Notes: generated from the sequence alone by a model not told the origin. A stretch of DNA of 62,832 nt from Symbiodinium natans (GCA_905221605.1 CAJNDS010002690.1:881031-943862), one strand, 5' to 3'; positions 1 to 11,403 are shown, numbered from the stretch's first letter. Numbers and translations: made by a program.

Positions 1-132
1 AGAATATGATCCCTTTTGGGGTACCCCAAATATTTGGTGCCGCATTTTAGTAGGGATCCAAAAAGGGACCATAATTTTGACAACCCTAAACCCTCAACCC
101 TGAACCCTAAACCCTAAACCGGAAACCCCCAC

Positions 133-228
133 ATGGATCTGCAGCTTCCACGCGTGATGCGGGCAAAGATCTCCGCCGTGCACCCCTCGCCAGAAAAGGA
201 AAGCAGTCTTTCTTGGTTTGGGGTTTAG
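133..228 (+). CDS. Exon-like island, unknown protein
   Basis: An ATG opens a frame reading MDLQLPRVMRAKISAVHPSP and then EKESSLSWF before the stop, which is supplied by the following TTTAGGG array. Composition is protein-like and unlike the surrounding repeat. A GT just before the array could be a donor, so it may be a first exon. Product unknown. Confidence 0.3.
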   Translation: MDLQLPRVMRAKISAVHPSPEKESSLSWFGV

Positions 229-478
229 GGTTTAGGGTTTAGGGTTTAGGGTTTAGGGTCTAGGGTCTAGGGTTTAGCATTTGGGGGTTGGGGCGGGGGG
301 CTATCATCAACAGGGTTTGGCCATCTGAGGGAGGTAGCAACCGCATTTCTTAGGAGATGTACGCATACGTACACACTGCAGAAGACAGAGGCCAGAGAGA
401 GAGAGAGAGAGAGAGATAAACAAAGCAAGCGAGAAAGAAGGAAAGAAAGAAAGAACGAAAGAAAGAACGATGCCGGGC

Positions 479-538
479 ATGTTTGAATTTGTCCAGTCGA
501 GGGTCGCATCTTCCAGCCCCCCTCAAGCCAACTCATAG
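479..538 (+). CDS. Short exon-like island
   Basis: ATG frame MFEFVQSRVASSSPPQANS with a stop. It follows a purine-rich GAAA/GA microsatellite (about 390-470). The minus strand also has an open frame here, so strand is uncertain. Confidence 0.2.
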   Translation: MFEFVQSRVASSSPPQANS

Positions 539-1624
539 GCCGAGCCATACCTTCAGAGCCCGGCGATGATCATCTGGGTTTAGGGTTTAGAGTTCAGGGT
601 TTAGGGTTTAGGGTCTGGGCCACCCAGCCAAAAGCTGATTCAACCGGAGGGCCTGCACGCTTGAGGCAATATGGGCATTTCCCAAAAGAGGGGTACCCCC
701 ACTTGACCCCCAAAGAACGATCATCCTGAATGTAGAAAGGCCCTTAACAAGGGCACCCCGAATCGTCGGGAAACGCCCATACTGTCTGCAGGGGTTTTTG
801 CGCCTCACCCTAAACCCTAAACCCTAATCCCCAAACCCCAAACCCTAAACCCTAAACCCTAAACCCTAAACCCTTGTGTGTTTCCCTTCAAAGCCCCAGC
901 CATGGCAGAACGGGGGAGCTCGTAGCAATTTAAGGGGGTGGGGTGGGTGCCCTAGACATCCGAACCGCCCTTTTCAGACCCTACTTTACTAGGACTGGCC
1001 CGTTTTTCCTTTTTGTTAGGGTTGGGGTTCCCTTATAACCCCCTTACAACCAAAAAGGGTACCCTTTGATTCCAAGGTTACTCCCGGGTCTAGTTTAGGT
1101 GCATGCGGGAGGTCCTCCACCCCCCCTCCCCCCAATTCGCGGCTTACAGGGCTTCAGGCATAGCATGGCCTGAACGCAGCTGCGGGCCTAGCAGCCTGAA
1201 CCTATATCATTCCCTAACATTCATAGAATTCCTTGGTGTAGGGTTTTGGGTTTAGGGTTTAGGGTTTAGGGTTTCGGGTGTAGGATTTAGGGTTTAGGGC
1301 CCCTAAACCCTAAACCCCAGAACCCCAGAAGCTTCTATACCCTCGACCCTCGCCTCTGGTCCTCACGACATGCATCATAAGCCCTGAAGGGAGGGGCACT
1401 CAAATACAAAGTAGTTTAGGTCGCCCAAATACTTGAGTTATGCAAGTATTCTAGAGTAAGCCTTAATGGTTAGCAACGTAAAGGGGTGTCTGCCAAACCT
1501 ACAACCCCTAAACTCCGAAACCCCAATTATTCCTGCACCATGAACAGTTTGATTTAGACAAGACATGTGTCTAGGGCAAACTCAACCCTAAACCCTAAAT
1601 CCTGACCCCTAAAATTCCTAAACC

Positions 1625-1659
<35 letters not shown>

Positions 1660-1754
1660 TAAACCCTAAACTCTAAACCCTATAAACCCTAAAAACCCTA
1701 AACCCTCAACCCTAAACTTCCTAAACCCCAAAAACCTCCGCGCTTGCCATTGCC

Positions 1755-1838
1755 ATGGATCGGCGCTTCAACGCCCACTGCCTCGAGGAGTACTGGAACG
1801 CACACATCCACTACAAGGCCCCCCCAGAAAGCCTTTGA
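1755..1838 (+). CDS. Exon-like island, possible first exon
   Basis: ATG frame reading MDRRFNAHCLEEYWNAHIHY then KAPPESL and stop, bounded on both sides by telomere-type arrays. The aromatic- and His-rich, non-repetitive residue mix suggests real coding sequence. It could precede the exon at 2260; no family recognised. Confidence 0.4.
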   Translation: MDRRFNAHCLEEYWNAHIHYKAPPESL

Positions 1839-2259
1839 GTTTAGGGTTAAGGGCTTAGGGTTTAGGATTTAGGGTTCAGGATATAGGGTTTAGGGCCTAG
1901 GGTTTCGGGCTACTTGCATCCCCCAAATACTTGCTATTTTTGGGACCTAAACCTTCTCCCCCCATCCGGTTTCCAATAGATGTGGGGGTGCTTAGGTCTA
2001 GGGTTCGGGGCCCGTTGCGGTCACCCCACACCCGAACCCTCAACGCTCAACCCTAAACCCCAAACCCCAAACCCAAACCCGAACCCTCAACACTCAACCC
2101 TAAACCCCAAACCCCAAACCCTAAACCCAAGCCCCAAGCCTCAGAGCTAAACCCTAAACCCTAAACCCTAAACCCTAAACCCTAAACCCTAAACCCTAAA
2201 CCCTAAACCCTAAACCCTAAACCCTAAACCCCGAACGGCCGGCGGGCACCCTGTTGCAG

Positions 2260-2349
2260 GCCAACTCGGCGGCGATTTGGGCGAATGACGGCTGGAACAT
2301 CTTGCAGCAAGAGGGCTTCCACGGCACCTGCTTGGTGCCGCGGCCACGC
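2260..2349 (+). CDS. Internal exon between telomeric arrays
   Basis: Ninety bases, phase 0 at both ends. The acceptor is CTGTTGCAG and the donor GTTAGT. It reads ANSAAIWANDGWNILQQEGF followed by HGTCLVPRPR. The upstream sequence is a CCCTAAA array plus 25 unique bases, and arrays resume about 45 bases downstream. Protein family not recognised; the two consistent splice sites and clean frame make it a good exon candidate. Confidence 0.5.
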
Positions 2350-2754
2350 GTTAGTTAAGGGCCCCGAAACCCTGAGCCCTCTAGGGTGCCTCAACCCTAA
2401 ACCCTAAACCCTAAACCCTAAACCCTAACCCCTAAACCCTAAACCCTAAAAGCCCAACAACCCCCAAAAGAAAACATCCCTAAACCCTAAACCGTAACCC
2501 TGAACCCGAAACCCTGAGCCCTGGATCTGGATTTTACTTGGTGTGGCAGTGTGGCGCTGTAATTACGGCGCTCCTGACGTTTAGGGTTTTGGGCTCCATG
2601 GATTACAGAATTACAGGGGCTACGGGTGTAACCCTACACCTTAAACCCCAAACCCTGAACCCTGAACCCTAAACCCTAAACCCTAAACCCTAAACCCTAA
2701 ACCCTAAACCCTAAACCCTAAACCCTAGTTAGGGGTCTCGGGTTTAAGGTGTAG

Positions 2755-2850
2755 AGTTCTATGGGGCTTGCGGCAAACGGGTGCTGCTCTGCCCAGGACG
2801 GTGGTGGACGCTTCTACTTTACCATGCCGCTTGCATGGAGGGATCTGTGG
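2755..2850 (+). CDS. Exon-like island
   Basis: After GTGTAG the frame reads EFYGACGKRVLLCPGRWWTL then LLYHAACMEGSVV, running into a TTTAGGG array. Cys- and Trp-rich. No family recognised; edges are approximate. Confidence 0.3.
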
Positions 2851-3467
2851 TGTTTTGTTGTTTAGGGTTTAGGGTTTAGGGCCAGGGTTTAGGGTTTAGG
2901 GTTTAGGGTTTGGGGTTCAGGGTTTAGGGTTTCTTAGGGGTAGTCGGAAATACATTCTATTTTCTGGGTACTTTAATTCCTCAGAAACAGCTGAAATGAT
3001 CATTTTTGCTAGGGTTCCAAGTTCAGTATAGCTTAGGGTTTGGGGTTTAGTGTTTAGGGTATAGGGTGTGGGGTTTAGGGTTGAGGGTTTTTAGGGTTTC
3101 GGTTTGGGGGTTTAGTGTGGAGTTTAGGGCTTAGGGTTAGGAAATTGAAGTCCTGCCTGGTGGATTATTTGAGGGCGTGCCGTTGAGGCCCGCAGCTCTC
3201 GACTGGCGGTCTTTTCAACTTGTGCGTTCAGGGTTTAGGGTTTAGTGTTTAGGGTTCAGGGCTCTCATTGAGTTAGTTATTGAGTCAGGGATTCAGGAGG
3301 CACTAGAACCATGAGCCACGGAAGTTTGGAAACACTAAAATTGGAGCCTTGAAAATCAAAATCCTGAAGTAAGCCCCCAAAACCCCAAAACCCGAAACCC
3401 CTACACCCCAAACCCCCAAACCCTAAACTCCTAAACACCAAGCCCCTAAACCCTCAACCCTCAACCC

Positions 3468-3640
3468 TAAACCCCAAATCCTAAACCCCTAAACCCTAAA
3501 CCCCCAAACCCCCAAACCCCCAAACCCCCAAACCCCTAAACCCCTAAACCCCTAAACCCCTAAACCCCTAAACCCCTAAACCCCTAAACCCCTAAACCCC
3601 TAAACCCCTAAACCCCTAAACCCCTAAACCCCAAACCCTA
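3468..3640 (+). repeat. CCCCTAAA octamer array
   Basis: A run of about 15 units of CCCCTAAA (complement TTTAGGGG), preceded by CCCCCAAA units. This is a one-base-longer variant of the usual heptamer, homogeneous within the block. Confidence 0.9.
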
Positions 3641-3840
3641 AAAGCCACCCCCAGAGCCAAACAAGGATTGCAGAGTTTAAACAATTGGCTGGGGTTTAGG
3701 GTTTAGGGTTCAGGGTTTAGGGTTTAGGGTTCAGGGTTCAGGGTTCAGGGTTTAGGGTTTGGGGGTTTAGGGTTCCGGGTTCAGGGTTTAGGGTTGAGGG
3801 TGTAGGGTTGGTGTTTAGGTTTAGGGTTTTATGATTTAGG

Positions 3841-4047
3841 ATGGACCCTGCAATGGTTCAGAGGTTTAGAGCTTCAGGGATGAACGACGATGATGGCGTG
3901 AGAACCTACAAGCCCTCAAGCCGGAAGCGCTGCAACCCCTGCAGCCCCCTCAGGCCTTATGCGTGTAGTCTTCTAAGCCCTTCATACCAAAAGCCCCGCA
4001 GAGTTGTGTCTAGGGAGGTACCTAAATCAATAATCCATAAACCCTAA
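3841..4047 (+). CDS. 68-residue ORF, unknown
   Basis: A true ATG ORF beginning MDPAMVQRFRASGMNDDDGV and continuing with a Ser/Arg/Pro-rich tail; the stop comes from the CCCTAAA array at 4040. The first half has protein-like composition. It could be a terminal exon or chance. Confidence 0.3.
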   Translation: MDPAMVQRFRASGMNDDDGVRTYKPSSRKRCNPCSPLRPYACSLLSPSYQKPRRVVSREVPKSIIHKP

Positions 4048-4091
4048 ACCCTAAACCCTAAACCCTAAACCCTAAACCCTAAACCTCTCCC

Positions 4092-4166
4092 GAGGCTGGG
4101 AACTCAGTTCCTCAAAGCCGACCTCGGCATCTGCGCCCCACCTTCCTGCGCCTCGGCTTGGGCGCC
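4092..4166 (+). CDS. Exon-like island
   Basis: Frame EAGNSVPQSRPRHLRPTFLR then LGLG, between two CCCTAAA arrays. No clear splice sites. Low confidence. Confidence 0.22.
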
Positions 4167-4549
4167 CCAAACCCCGTCCCTAAACCCTAAACCCTAAACC
4201 CTAAACCCTAAACCCTAAACCCTAAACCCTAACCCCTAACCCCTAAGCCCTAAACCCTAAACCCTAAACCCTAAACCCTAAACCCTAAACCCAAACTGGT
4301 AAACCTCTAAGCCTAAGGCCCAAGCTGTAAACAAGTGCGGGCTGAGGGGCTCAAGGGTGTTGCTTGAGGGTGTTGGGAGAACCAGTCTTCTCCTGCATTG
4401 CAAGAAAGAATGTTTTTTCGGCTCAGTCGGTTTGATGAGCGGCCGATACTCTGCACCCTAACCCTACAAGCCCTACACTCGCATTTGGCAAACCTTCAAC
4501 CCCTTACCCTAAACCCGAAACCCTAAACCCTAAACGCCCTAAACCCAAG

Positions 4550-4608
4550 CGAGGCACGGAGGACGACATCACGTGGCGGGTGTTTCCGCTGATCTTCAGG
4601 CATCTCGG
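4550..4608 (+). CDS. Exon with telomere-derived donor
   Basis: Following an acceptor-like AAACCCAAG the frame reads RGTEDDITWRVFPLIFRHL; the donor would be G|GTTTAGG, the first bases of a TTTAGG unit. Mixed charged and hydrophobic residues look coding. Family unknown. Confidence 0.42.
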
Positions 4609-5034
4609 GTTTAGGTAGGGTTTCAAGTGAAGTTTCGGACCGCGTCTAAAGCCTACGTTCCCAAAACCCTAAACACTAATCCCCTAAAACCCTAAACCCT
4701 ACACTGGTTTGCTCGGGAGTGTTGCTTTATCTCAGTGTTGTTATTTGGAGAAGGGCGTTCAAGCAAACAGATTCCGAAAAACACTTCGTCAGCTTTCGGT
4801 GAGACTCATCAAGATCTTCTTGCGCTATGAGGATGATCACCTGCGTTCAGGATAAACCCAAAAACACATCTCTGGAACTGTTTCAGGTTGCTGGTATAGC
4901 CCTTCTGTACTGTGTCCTCTTGTGACTACACAGCGCGCGTACATACCCCTTCAACAGTAGCAAGCCGCATGAAGCCCTAAATCCGAAACTTTGAGCCCGA
5001 ATTGAGCCCGAAGCCCTAAATCCTGCACCCTAAA

Positions 5035-5270
5035 CCCTAAACCCTGAACCCTAAACCCTAAACCCTAAACCCTAAACCCTAAACCCTAAACCCTAAACCC
5101 TAGACCCTAGACCCTAAACCCTAAACCTAAACCCCAAACCCCAAACCCTAAACCCTAAACCCTAAACCCTAAACCCTAAACCCTAAACCCTAAACCCTAA
5201 ACCCTAAACCCTAAACCCTAAACCCTAAACCCTAAACCCTAAACCCTAAACCCTAAACCCTAAACCCTAG
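5035..5270 (+). repeat. Long CCCTAAA array
   Basis: Two adjoining nearly perfect heptamer tracts, the second (about 5144-5270) with some 17 consecutive CCCTAAA units. One of the longest homogeneous arrays in the window. Confidence 0.95.
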
Positions 5271-5515
5271 CTGGGAACTCTCCTCAGGTAGCTGTCTCGA
5301 ACAAACCCCATGATGGGGACTTTGGGACGCTCTGTAGAAGCGTGTAGGGAATCGAGCTCTAAGCCACGTAACTCCTAACTCCAAAGCCCCACCCTAAACC
5401 CTAAACCCTAAACCCTTAACCCCAAACCCTTAGCCCTAAACCCTAGACCCGGCCCTAAGCAAGGCCATGGCTGGAAGCTGTTGTCAAGGGTGTTGGGTTT
5501 GGGGCCGGGTTTTCA

Positions 5516-5999
5516 GACAATTCAGACCCTGAGGGCCCATGTACCTAAACCGTATTCATTTGGGCCCTAAAGCCACTAGCCCCCTTAAGAATTATGATTT
5601 ACGTACTTAAAGCCCAAGGGAATATTTTTTAAAACACATAATTTGTGTGCTAAGGTTTTAAGGGGAAGCCCTTTATGGCCGAAGTATATACACTACATAG
5701 ATACATGCGCCCTTCTCAGGGAGGTAAAGATTGAACAGCCGCCGTTGTTTGCACGGTTTAGGTTTAGGGTGCAGGGTTTAATTAGGGTTCAGGTTTAAGG
5801 TTCACCCAAGATAATTGTACCCCAAGTTGTTATATTCCTTATTGTGGGACTCCCCGCCCCACACCCCCCCCTGCCGAAAAGGGTACTCCTATTTTCGCTC
5901 TCAAGTGCGTGTTGGAGGCTAGGGAGCTCTTGATATGTGGATATGGGTTTGTGTTTTTTTGGGGGGCTCAGGTTTAAGAATGGCGCACGGGTTGCACAC
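5516..5999. other. No gene seen; degenerate palindromic remnant
   Basis: Contains GGGCCCATGTACC and a later CCCAAGGG, resembling a decayed family-B palindromic element, then unique sequence with no supported exon. Confidence 0.3.
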
Positions 6000-6177
6000 C
6001 CGCGAAACATACCCCGTAACATACCCCGAAACATACCCCCGAAACATACCCCGTAACATACCCCCGAAATTGCAGGTAAAGTAGCTCCTGATGCCGCGAA
6101 ACATACCCGAAACATACCCCCGAGACATACCCCGAAACATACCCCGAAACATACCCGCGAAACATACCCCGACCCCA
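6000..6177 (+). repeat. 12-13-base minisatellite (CGAAACATACCCC)n
   Basis: About 13 units of CGAAACATACCC(C), one or two bases variable, in two blocks split by about 35 unique bases. Unit lengths of 12 and 13 shift the frame, which explains the overlapping Gly/Tyr/Val-rich minus-strand ORFs here; these are not genes. Confidence 0.9.
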
Positions 6178-6307
6178 ACACGTGTCACGCGCCTCCCCAT
6201 TAAAATACAAACCCATATATGTGGTGTAGGGGGTTTAGGCTTTTTCCGTCCTGTTGGATTCTTTTTGGGTCTGTAGACTCTTTTGGGGTGTGCTTGGGCG
6301 TGGCAAG

Positions 6308-6521
6308 ATGCTGCACGCTGGAAGAGACAGAAGCGGTGCTCACGGCCTTGCGTGCCCACGGCACCCCTCGCCTTTTGGAGGAGACCGAGGCGCAACAACG
6401 CGAGGACACGGGGATGAGGCTGAAGGAGGCGCGCGGTGCGCAGCTTGCGGCTGCGCAGGCGACCTGTGCATCCACGGCGGATTCCGTGTCCCGGCTCACG
6501 GCATTGCGTGCCGTGGCATGA
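6308..6521 (+). CDS. Ala/Glu-rich helical C-terminal exon
   Basis: Open frame after the acceptor-like GGCAAG; reads CCTLEETEAVLTALRAHGTP, later RLLEETEAQQREDTGMRLKE and ends ...SRLTALRAVA with a TGA. Two similar stretches (LEETEA..., TALRA...) occur in tandem, suggesting an internal helical repeat. GC-rich and repeat-free compared with its surroundings. Likely the 3' exon of a gene whose 5' part is not identified. Confidence 0.5.
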
Positions 6522-6638
6522 TATAAGAAGTCAGTTGCCAGGTAGTGTGCATGTGCAGGCGCAAGCAAAGTCCCGTATATCAACAGCCCCTGGGACCTCT
6601 CCTTTTTGTATAGGGGTTCTTTCTGATTTCGCAATAAC

Positions 6639-6748
6639 CCTAACAGTCCATGTACATCATTATTATATATACTTGGGCCCCAAAGTCCCTATATAGGAAG
6701 AAATTTAAGGCCTAAGTATTCAATATTTAGGTACCTGGACCCTTAGGG
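6639..6748. mobile_element. Palindromic element, family B (degenerate)
   Basis: Left arm AGTCCATGTACATC, right arm AGGTACCTGGACCCTTAGGG, interior with ACTTGGGCCCCAAAGTCCCT. The interior matches the better-preserved copy at 25930-26038. Non-coding. Confidence 0.6.
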
Positions 6749-6990
6749 TAAGGTACCCCAGTTTCCACCTTTTATACCTCAACAGAATCCCTGGCCATAC
6801 GCTTCTGAGCCTGCCAGGCAGTCTAAGAGTAGTGTCATTCCGTCTTTACAGGGTTCTAAAGTATGGGCCCTAGGGTTTTATAGGGACTGCAAGGGGTGTA
6901 GAATGGGTCCCCGCTTCAGGACCCGAAAACCCTAAACCCTAAACTAACCCTAAACCCTAAACCCTAAACCCTAAAACCCTAAACCCTAAA

Positions 6991-7183
6991 CCTACGGGAC
7001 CCTGTAACGACCCCAAGAGGCAGTTCTTCGACTACGGTGAAGAGCATGGACTCCACTTTGCTGTGCACTATCAGCAGCGCCTCGCCGTAAGACCCTAAAC
7101 CCTAAACCCTAAACCCTAAACCCTAAACCCTAAACCCTAAACCTTAAACCCTTTAGCTCCTCATCGCGCCAGCTGATGGTTGA
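6991..7183 (+). CDS. Two-exon fragment with a telomeric-repeat intron
   Basis: Exon one (to 7086) reads DPKRQFFDYGEEHGLHFAVH then YQQRLA; exon two (7157-7183) reads LLIAPADG and stop, or splices on. Between them, 7087-7156 starts GTAAGA, holds about eight CCCTAAA-type units and ends CCCTTTAG: a phase-0 GT-AG intron of 70 bases built almost wholly of telomere-type repeat. Upstream the frame stays open to 6991 (PTGPCN). Protein family not recognised. Splicing is inferred, but both sites are good. Confidence 0.5.
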
Positions 7184-8733
7184 ACTTGCAAAGCCAGGGC
7201 GGCGCTAATGCCTCAAACTTATAGCGTTTAGGGTTTAGGGTTCTTAAGGGGCTTAGGCGGGGTTTAGGGTTTGGCATATTTAGGGCTTAGGTTTTAGAGT
7301 TTCAGCGGTTCAGGGGTTTAGAGGATTTCGGGTTTAGTGGCTTAGGGTTTAAGGCATTCAGGGGTCAAGGCTGAGGGCTGAAGACTTGCAGGGCTCATGA
7401 GACGAAAAGGCCGTAACCCAAAAACAAAATTCGATAGCTTTAACCATATACACCTGAACCTACTTACTGGCTCGGAGGCCCAGATTTTAGGGCTTAGGGT
7501 TTTGGGTTCAGGGTTCAGTGTGGATTGGGGTTTTTGGTTTAGGGTTTAGGCCCTGTTGAACCCTAAGCCCTAAACCCTAAACCCTAATCCCTCAACCCTG
7601 CCCCATGGCCTCCCATGGACTCCATTCTCGAGACACCATCCTGTGCAAGCCCCGGCTGCCTCCCCACCAACTGCAAACAGGCTTTAGGGTCTAGGGTTTA
7701 GGGTTTAGGGTTTAGTTAGGGTTTAGGGTTTAGGGTTTAGGGTTCAAGGTTTAGTGTTTAGCGTTTAGGGTTTAGGAACGGCATATTACTACTATTTACC
7801 TAAGCAGCCCAAAAACACGGAAAACAACGATCCCTATATTGCCCTTGTCAGGAGGAAAGTATTGTTCTTTTCTTCCATGATTGTTTTTTAAAATTATTTT
7901 TTTTGGGAGGGGTGTTCTGAAGCAGATAGCAGATGCAGGGGTTTAGGGTGTAGTGTTTAGGGTAGGAAGGAGCTTGTAGCATTGTTGTTCAATCTCCCTA
8001 CATTCTTGAGAAACGGGGACCACTCAAAAAGTAGCTTCAAGGGGTTTGAAGCGCAACTAGTCGAGTACTCAGATTCGAAGGAACTTTAGGGAAGCGTAGA
8101 GAGCTTTAGGGAGCAGTGGGGAGTATTCGGGAACCTCGGGTTATCCCACCCTAAGGATCCCTATAATTAGGGCTCATGGCATGACCAGGTACCAACCACT
8201 CACCTGGGACTTCGTCGCGTCCTTTCCGTTCCAGATTCGACTGGGAGCCTTTGCGGCGAAAAAACTCAGGTATAAATGAGGGCCTCGGAAACCCAACTCC
8301 CTGTACCTTGTACCCTCTGTGCCCTTAAGCCCTGTACCCTTAACGTACAATGAGGTACTGAAGGGAGGCGGGCCAAGGTTCCCTAATGATTGCTCCCCAC
8401 TACTCCCTGAGGCTCCCAAAGCTTCCCTACAGTTCACTCCTTGCTATAGGACCCTAGTTTTGAGGATTTAGGGTTGAGAATGTAGGTTTTAGGGTTTAGG
8501 GTTTGGGGTTTAGGGTTTAGGGGAACTGAAACTACCCGTAGAAGGTTACAGGGTTTAGAGGCCGCGGCCGATTCGATTGACGAATCCAAGGTCTCTTCTC
8601 TCTGGCCTTCTTGGCGGTGCCCTGGCGATACCCTAAGCCCGAGACCCTAAGACCTTCAATCAGCTCGAAAACCCTCAGACCTAAGACCGAATGCCACAGA
8701 GCTAAGGGTTTGGGTTACTTGGGTTAAAGGTTC
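7184..8733. repeat. Degenerate telomere-type zone
   Basis: TTTAGGG-derived blocks and unique sequence. 8060-8430 holds an imperfect inverted pair (GGGGAGTATTCGGGAACC against GGTTCCC...GCTCCCC) that looks like an old palindromic element; similar words recur at 27800-27860 and 35400-35460. Apart from 7605-7692 no exon is supported. Confidence 0.6.
7605..7692 (+). CDS. Exon-like island
   Basis: ATG frame MASHGLHSRDTILCKPRLPP then HQLQTG; followed directly by a TTTAGGG array with a possible GTCTAG donor. Unknown product. Confidence 0.3.
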
Positions 8734-9118
8734 ATGCACACACAGACACACAGACACACAGACACACAGACACACAGACACACAGACACACAGACACACA
8801 GACACACAGACACACAGACACACAGACACACAGACACACAGACACACAGAGACACAGACACACAGAGACACAGACACACAGAGACACAGACACACAGAGA
8901 CACAGACACACAGACACAGAGACACAGAGACACAGAGACACAGAGGACACAGACAACACACAGACACACAGACACACACACACCCACACCCACACCCACA
9001 CCCACACCCACACCCACACCCACACCCACACCACACCCACACCCCCACACCCCACCCACACCCACACCCACACCCACACCCACACCCACACCCACACCCA
9101 CACACACCACACACACCA

Positions 9119-9167
<49 letters not shown>

Positions 9168-9183
9168 ACACACACCCACACCC

Positions 9184-9221
<38 letters not shown>

Positions 9222-9470
9222 ACACACCCACACACACCACACACCACACACACCACACACACACACACACACACCACACACACACACATGCACACATGCA
9301 CACATGCACACATGCACACATGCACACATGCACACATGCACACATGCACACATGCACACATGCACACATGCACACATGCACAAATGCACACATGCATACA
9401 TGCATACATGCATACATGCATACATGCATACATGCGTGCACACATGCACACATGCCCATACACATGTGTT
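8734..9470. repeat. Compound CA-rich microsatellite
   Basis: Successive blocks of CACAGACA, CCCACA, pure CA, CACACATG and CATGCATA units over about 740 bases. Long ORFs of Cys/Val or Thr/His repeats on both strands are artefacts of this tract. Confidence 0.97.
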
Positions 9471-9621
9471 ACGTTGCGGCTCTTCTAGGGCTTGGAGTTT
9501 ATAGGGTTCAGGGTTCAGGGTTTATAGGGTTCGGGGTTCAGGGTTCAGGGTTTGGATTTGGAGTTCAGGGGTTCCAGGGTTTCGGGTTTTCAGGGTTTTG
9601 GGCCACCCGCGCCCTGGCAGC

Positions 9622-9680
9622 ATGCTTGCCCAGTTGATGGGCTCGCGGCCCTGGTTCTACGGCGACACTGAGGAGGCCGG
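9622..9680 (+). CDS. Short exon-like island
   Basis: Frame MLAQLMGSRPWFYGDTEEAG after CTGGCAG, ending in a G-rich tract. Protein-like but short; family unknown. Confidence 0.35.
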
Positions 9681-10069
9681 GGGGGGTGGGGGGTGTAGGG
9701 GAGGGGTGGATTTAGGGTTCAGGGTTTAGGGTTTTGGGGTTGTAGGCGTTGTAGGGTTTTTAGGGATTTAGGGGTTTAGGGATTTAGGGGTTTAGGGTTT
9801 TGGGGTTTAGGGTTTGTAAGTCACTAAAGGCACTAAAGGCCACCAAAGCCCTAAGCCCTGGACCCTAAGCCCTAAACCCTAAACCCACAAACCCTAAACC
9901 CTAAACCCTAAACCCTATCTACAGCTCAGAAGGCTGGAGCTTCGTGGCCTCTGCCTTGGGTCTTGGCTTCTGCGGTGGCATCCCAGGAGGCCCCCCCGCT
10001 GGGCGCCCACCTTCTGGGGGTTTAGGGTTTAGGGTTTAGGGTTTGGGGTTTGGGGTTTAGGGTAACTGG

Positions 10070-10177
10070 CTGGTTCTTAGTAGGGAATGAGGGAATGAGG
10101 TACCCTATATAATCCCTTAAAGGGTATATATATATATATATGGGGCCCTAATTCCCTCATTTCCTACTAAGAACCAG
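10070..10177. mobile_element. Palindromic MITE-like element, family C
   Basis: Terminal inverted repeats of 27 bases differing at one position (left starts CTGGTTCTTAGTAGG, right ends CCTACTAAGAACCAG), with a (TA)n-containing centre. 108 bases, no coding capacity. Its TTTAGGG neighbour ends 10 bases before it. Confidence 0.75.
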
Positions 10178-10300
10178 GGCATTTTGGCAAGGGCGTAGGG
10201 TTTTTAGTTTTAGTTTTTTTTTTTTTTTCTTTTTCAGGTTTTGTGCGTCTTCTAAAGGGTTTTCTCGTTTTTGTTTGACGTTGTTTTAGGGTTTATCGTG

Positions 10301-10339
<39 letters not shown>

Positions 10340-11266
10340 GTTAAACGTTTCTAAAGGATTTTCTTTTGGTTTTGGGGTTTGGGGTTTGTGGGTCTTTAGG
10401 GTCTTTGGGGTTAGTTTGTAGGCTTTGTAGGTTTTGCAGGCTCTGTAGGTTTTGAAGGGCTTGTAGGGCTAGGGCTTAGGGTGTCAGGGTTTGAGGACGC
10501 TTAGGGTCGAGGATTCAGGATTTCGGGTAGGGCTTCGGGCTTAAGCACTTCACTTTGCTGACTCTTTGCTTGGGTAGGGAGAAATGGAGGGTTTAGGGTT
10601 TAGGGCTTAAGGGAAAAAGGGAGGGCAGCTATGGATGTAAGAGTTAGGGGCTTGAGAGGGTTTTCGTTGAGGGTTGAGGGCTAGTAGGGTTAGGTTGTAG
10701 GGTGGGTCTGATACGCAGAGAGCTCCTCAACCTTTCCCGAAACCCTAAAGCCTGAAGCCTAAAGCCGAAACGGAGGGGAGGTATAGGGAGGCTCGGCATT
10801 TGGGATTTGGGATTCAACGCTTGGCAGGAGCAGTGCTTTCAGCTTCAATCCTCTAAAAGCCTCCAAAACCAAATCGCCCAAAACCCCCCGAAATAGGACC
10901 ATATTTTGTTTTTATATTTGGAGGGTTTAGATGCCAGACCGGGTTTCGTGTACTGTATATTCATCTAGAGCTTGCGCCTGATGCGGAGGTAATGCTCTAC
11001 ACTCGCTGGAACATGCAACTCGGCCAAAATTCTTCGGGTTTACACATGTTTACACCTTGCTGCAGTTCGCGGTGAACACAGGCAATTTCAGGACTTAGGG
11101 TTAGGGGTTGGGCTTTTTGAGGCGATTTAATTGGGGTTTAGGGTTTAGGGTTTAGGGTTTAGGGTTTAGGGTTTCTCCATCCGATCTAAGAACAGGCCCT
11201 ATACTGCCAGGCACCGCAAAACTGGGCGACTGAAAGCCGAACATACCCTGGAAGTTGTGAGTAGGG

Positions 11267-11403
11267 TTTAGGGTTAGGGTTTAGGGTTTAGGGTTTAGGG
11301 TTTAGGGTTTAGGGTTTAGGGTTTAGGGTTTAGGGTTTAGGGTTTAGGGTTTAGGGTTTAGGGTTTAGGGTTTAGGGTTTAGGGTTTAGGGTTTAGGGTT
11401 TAG
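11267..11403 (+). repeat. Long TTTAGGG array
   Basis: About 19 nearly uninterrupted TTTAGGG units, opposite in orientation to the array at 5144. Its last TTTAG may be the acceptor of the next exon. Confidence 0.95.

Larger units (their letters stand above)
1..5515. repeat. Telomere-type repeat mosaic, zone 1
   Basis: CCCTAAA and TTTAGGG units occur as blocks of 3-20 copies in both orientations, with degenerate versions between them. Orientation switches many times, so this is interstitial and not a chromosome end. Between the blocks are unique islands, several of them exon-like and listed separately; the remaining unique stretches (e.g. 880-1230, 1320-1560, 2930-3360, 4730-4980) show no gene I can support. 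Confidence 0.9.

Noticed and set aside
267-808. Minus-strand ORFs of 93 and 66 codons
   Set aside because: The first includes GA/GAAA microsatellite translation and the second has no splice sites or recognisable features.
1-5515. True chromosome end
   Set aside because: Arrays are short, degenerate and of both orientations, with exon-like islands between; no long uniform terminal tract at the edge.
5795-6398. Gly/Tyr/Phe-rich minus ORFs
   Set aside because: Produced by the CGAAACATACCCC minisatellite; its unit length changes the frame repeatedly.
8656-9504. ORFs up to 269 codons on both strands
   Set aside because: Pure CA-type microsatellite translated in different frames.
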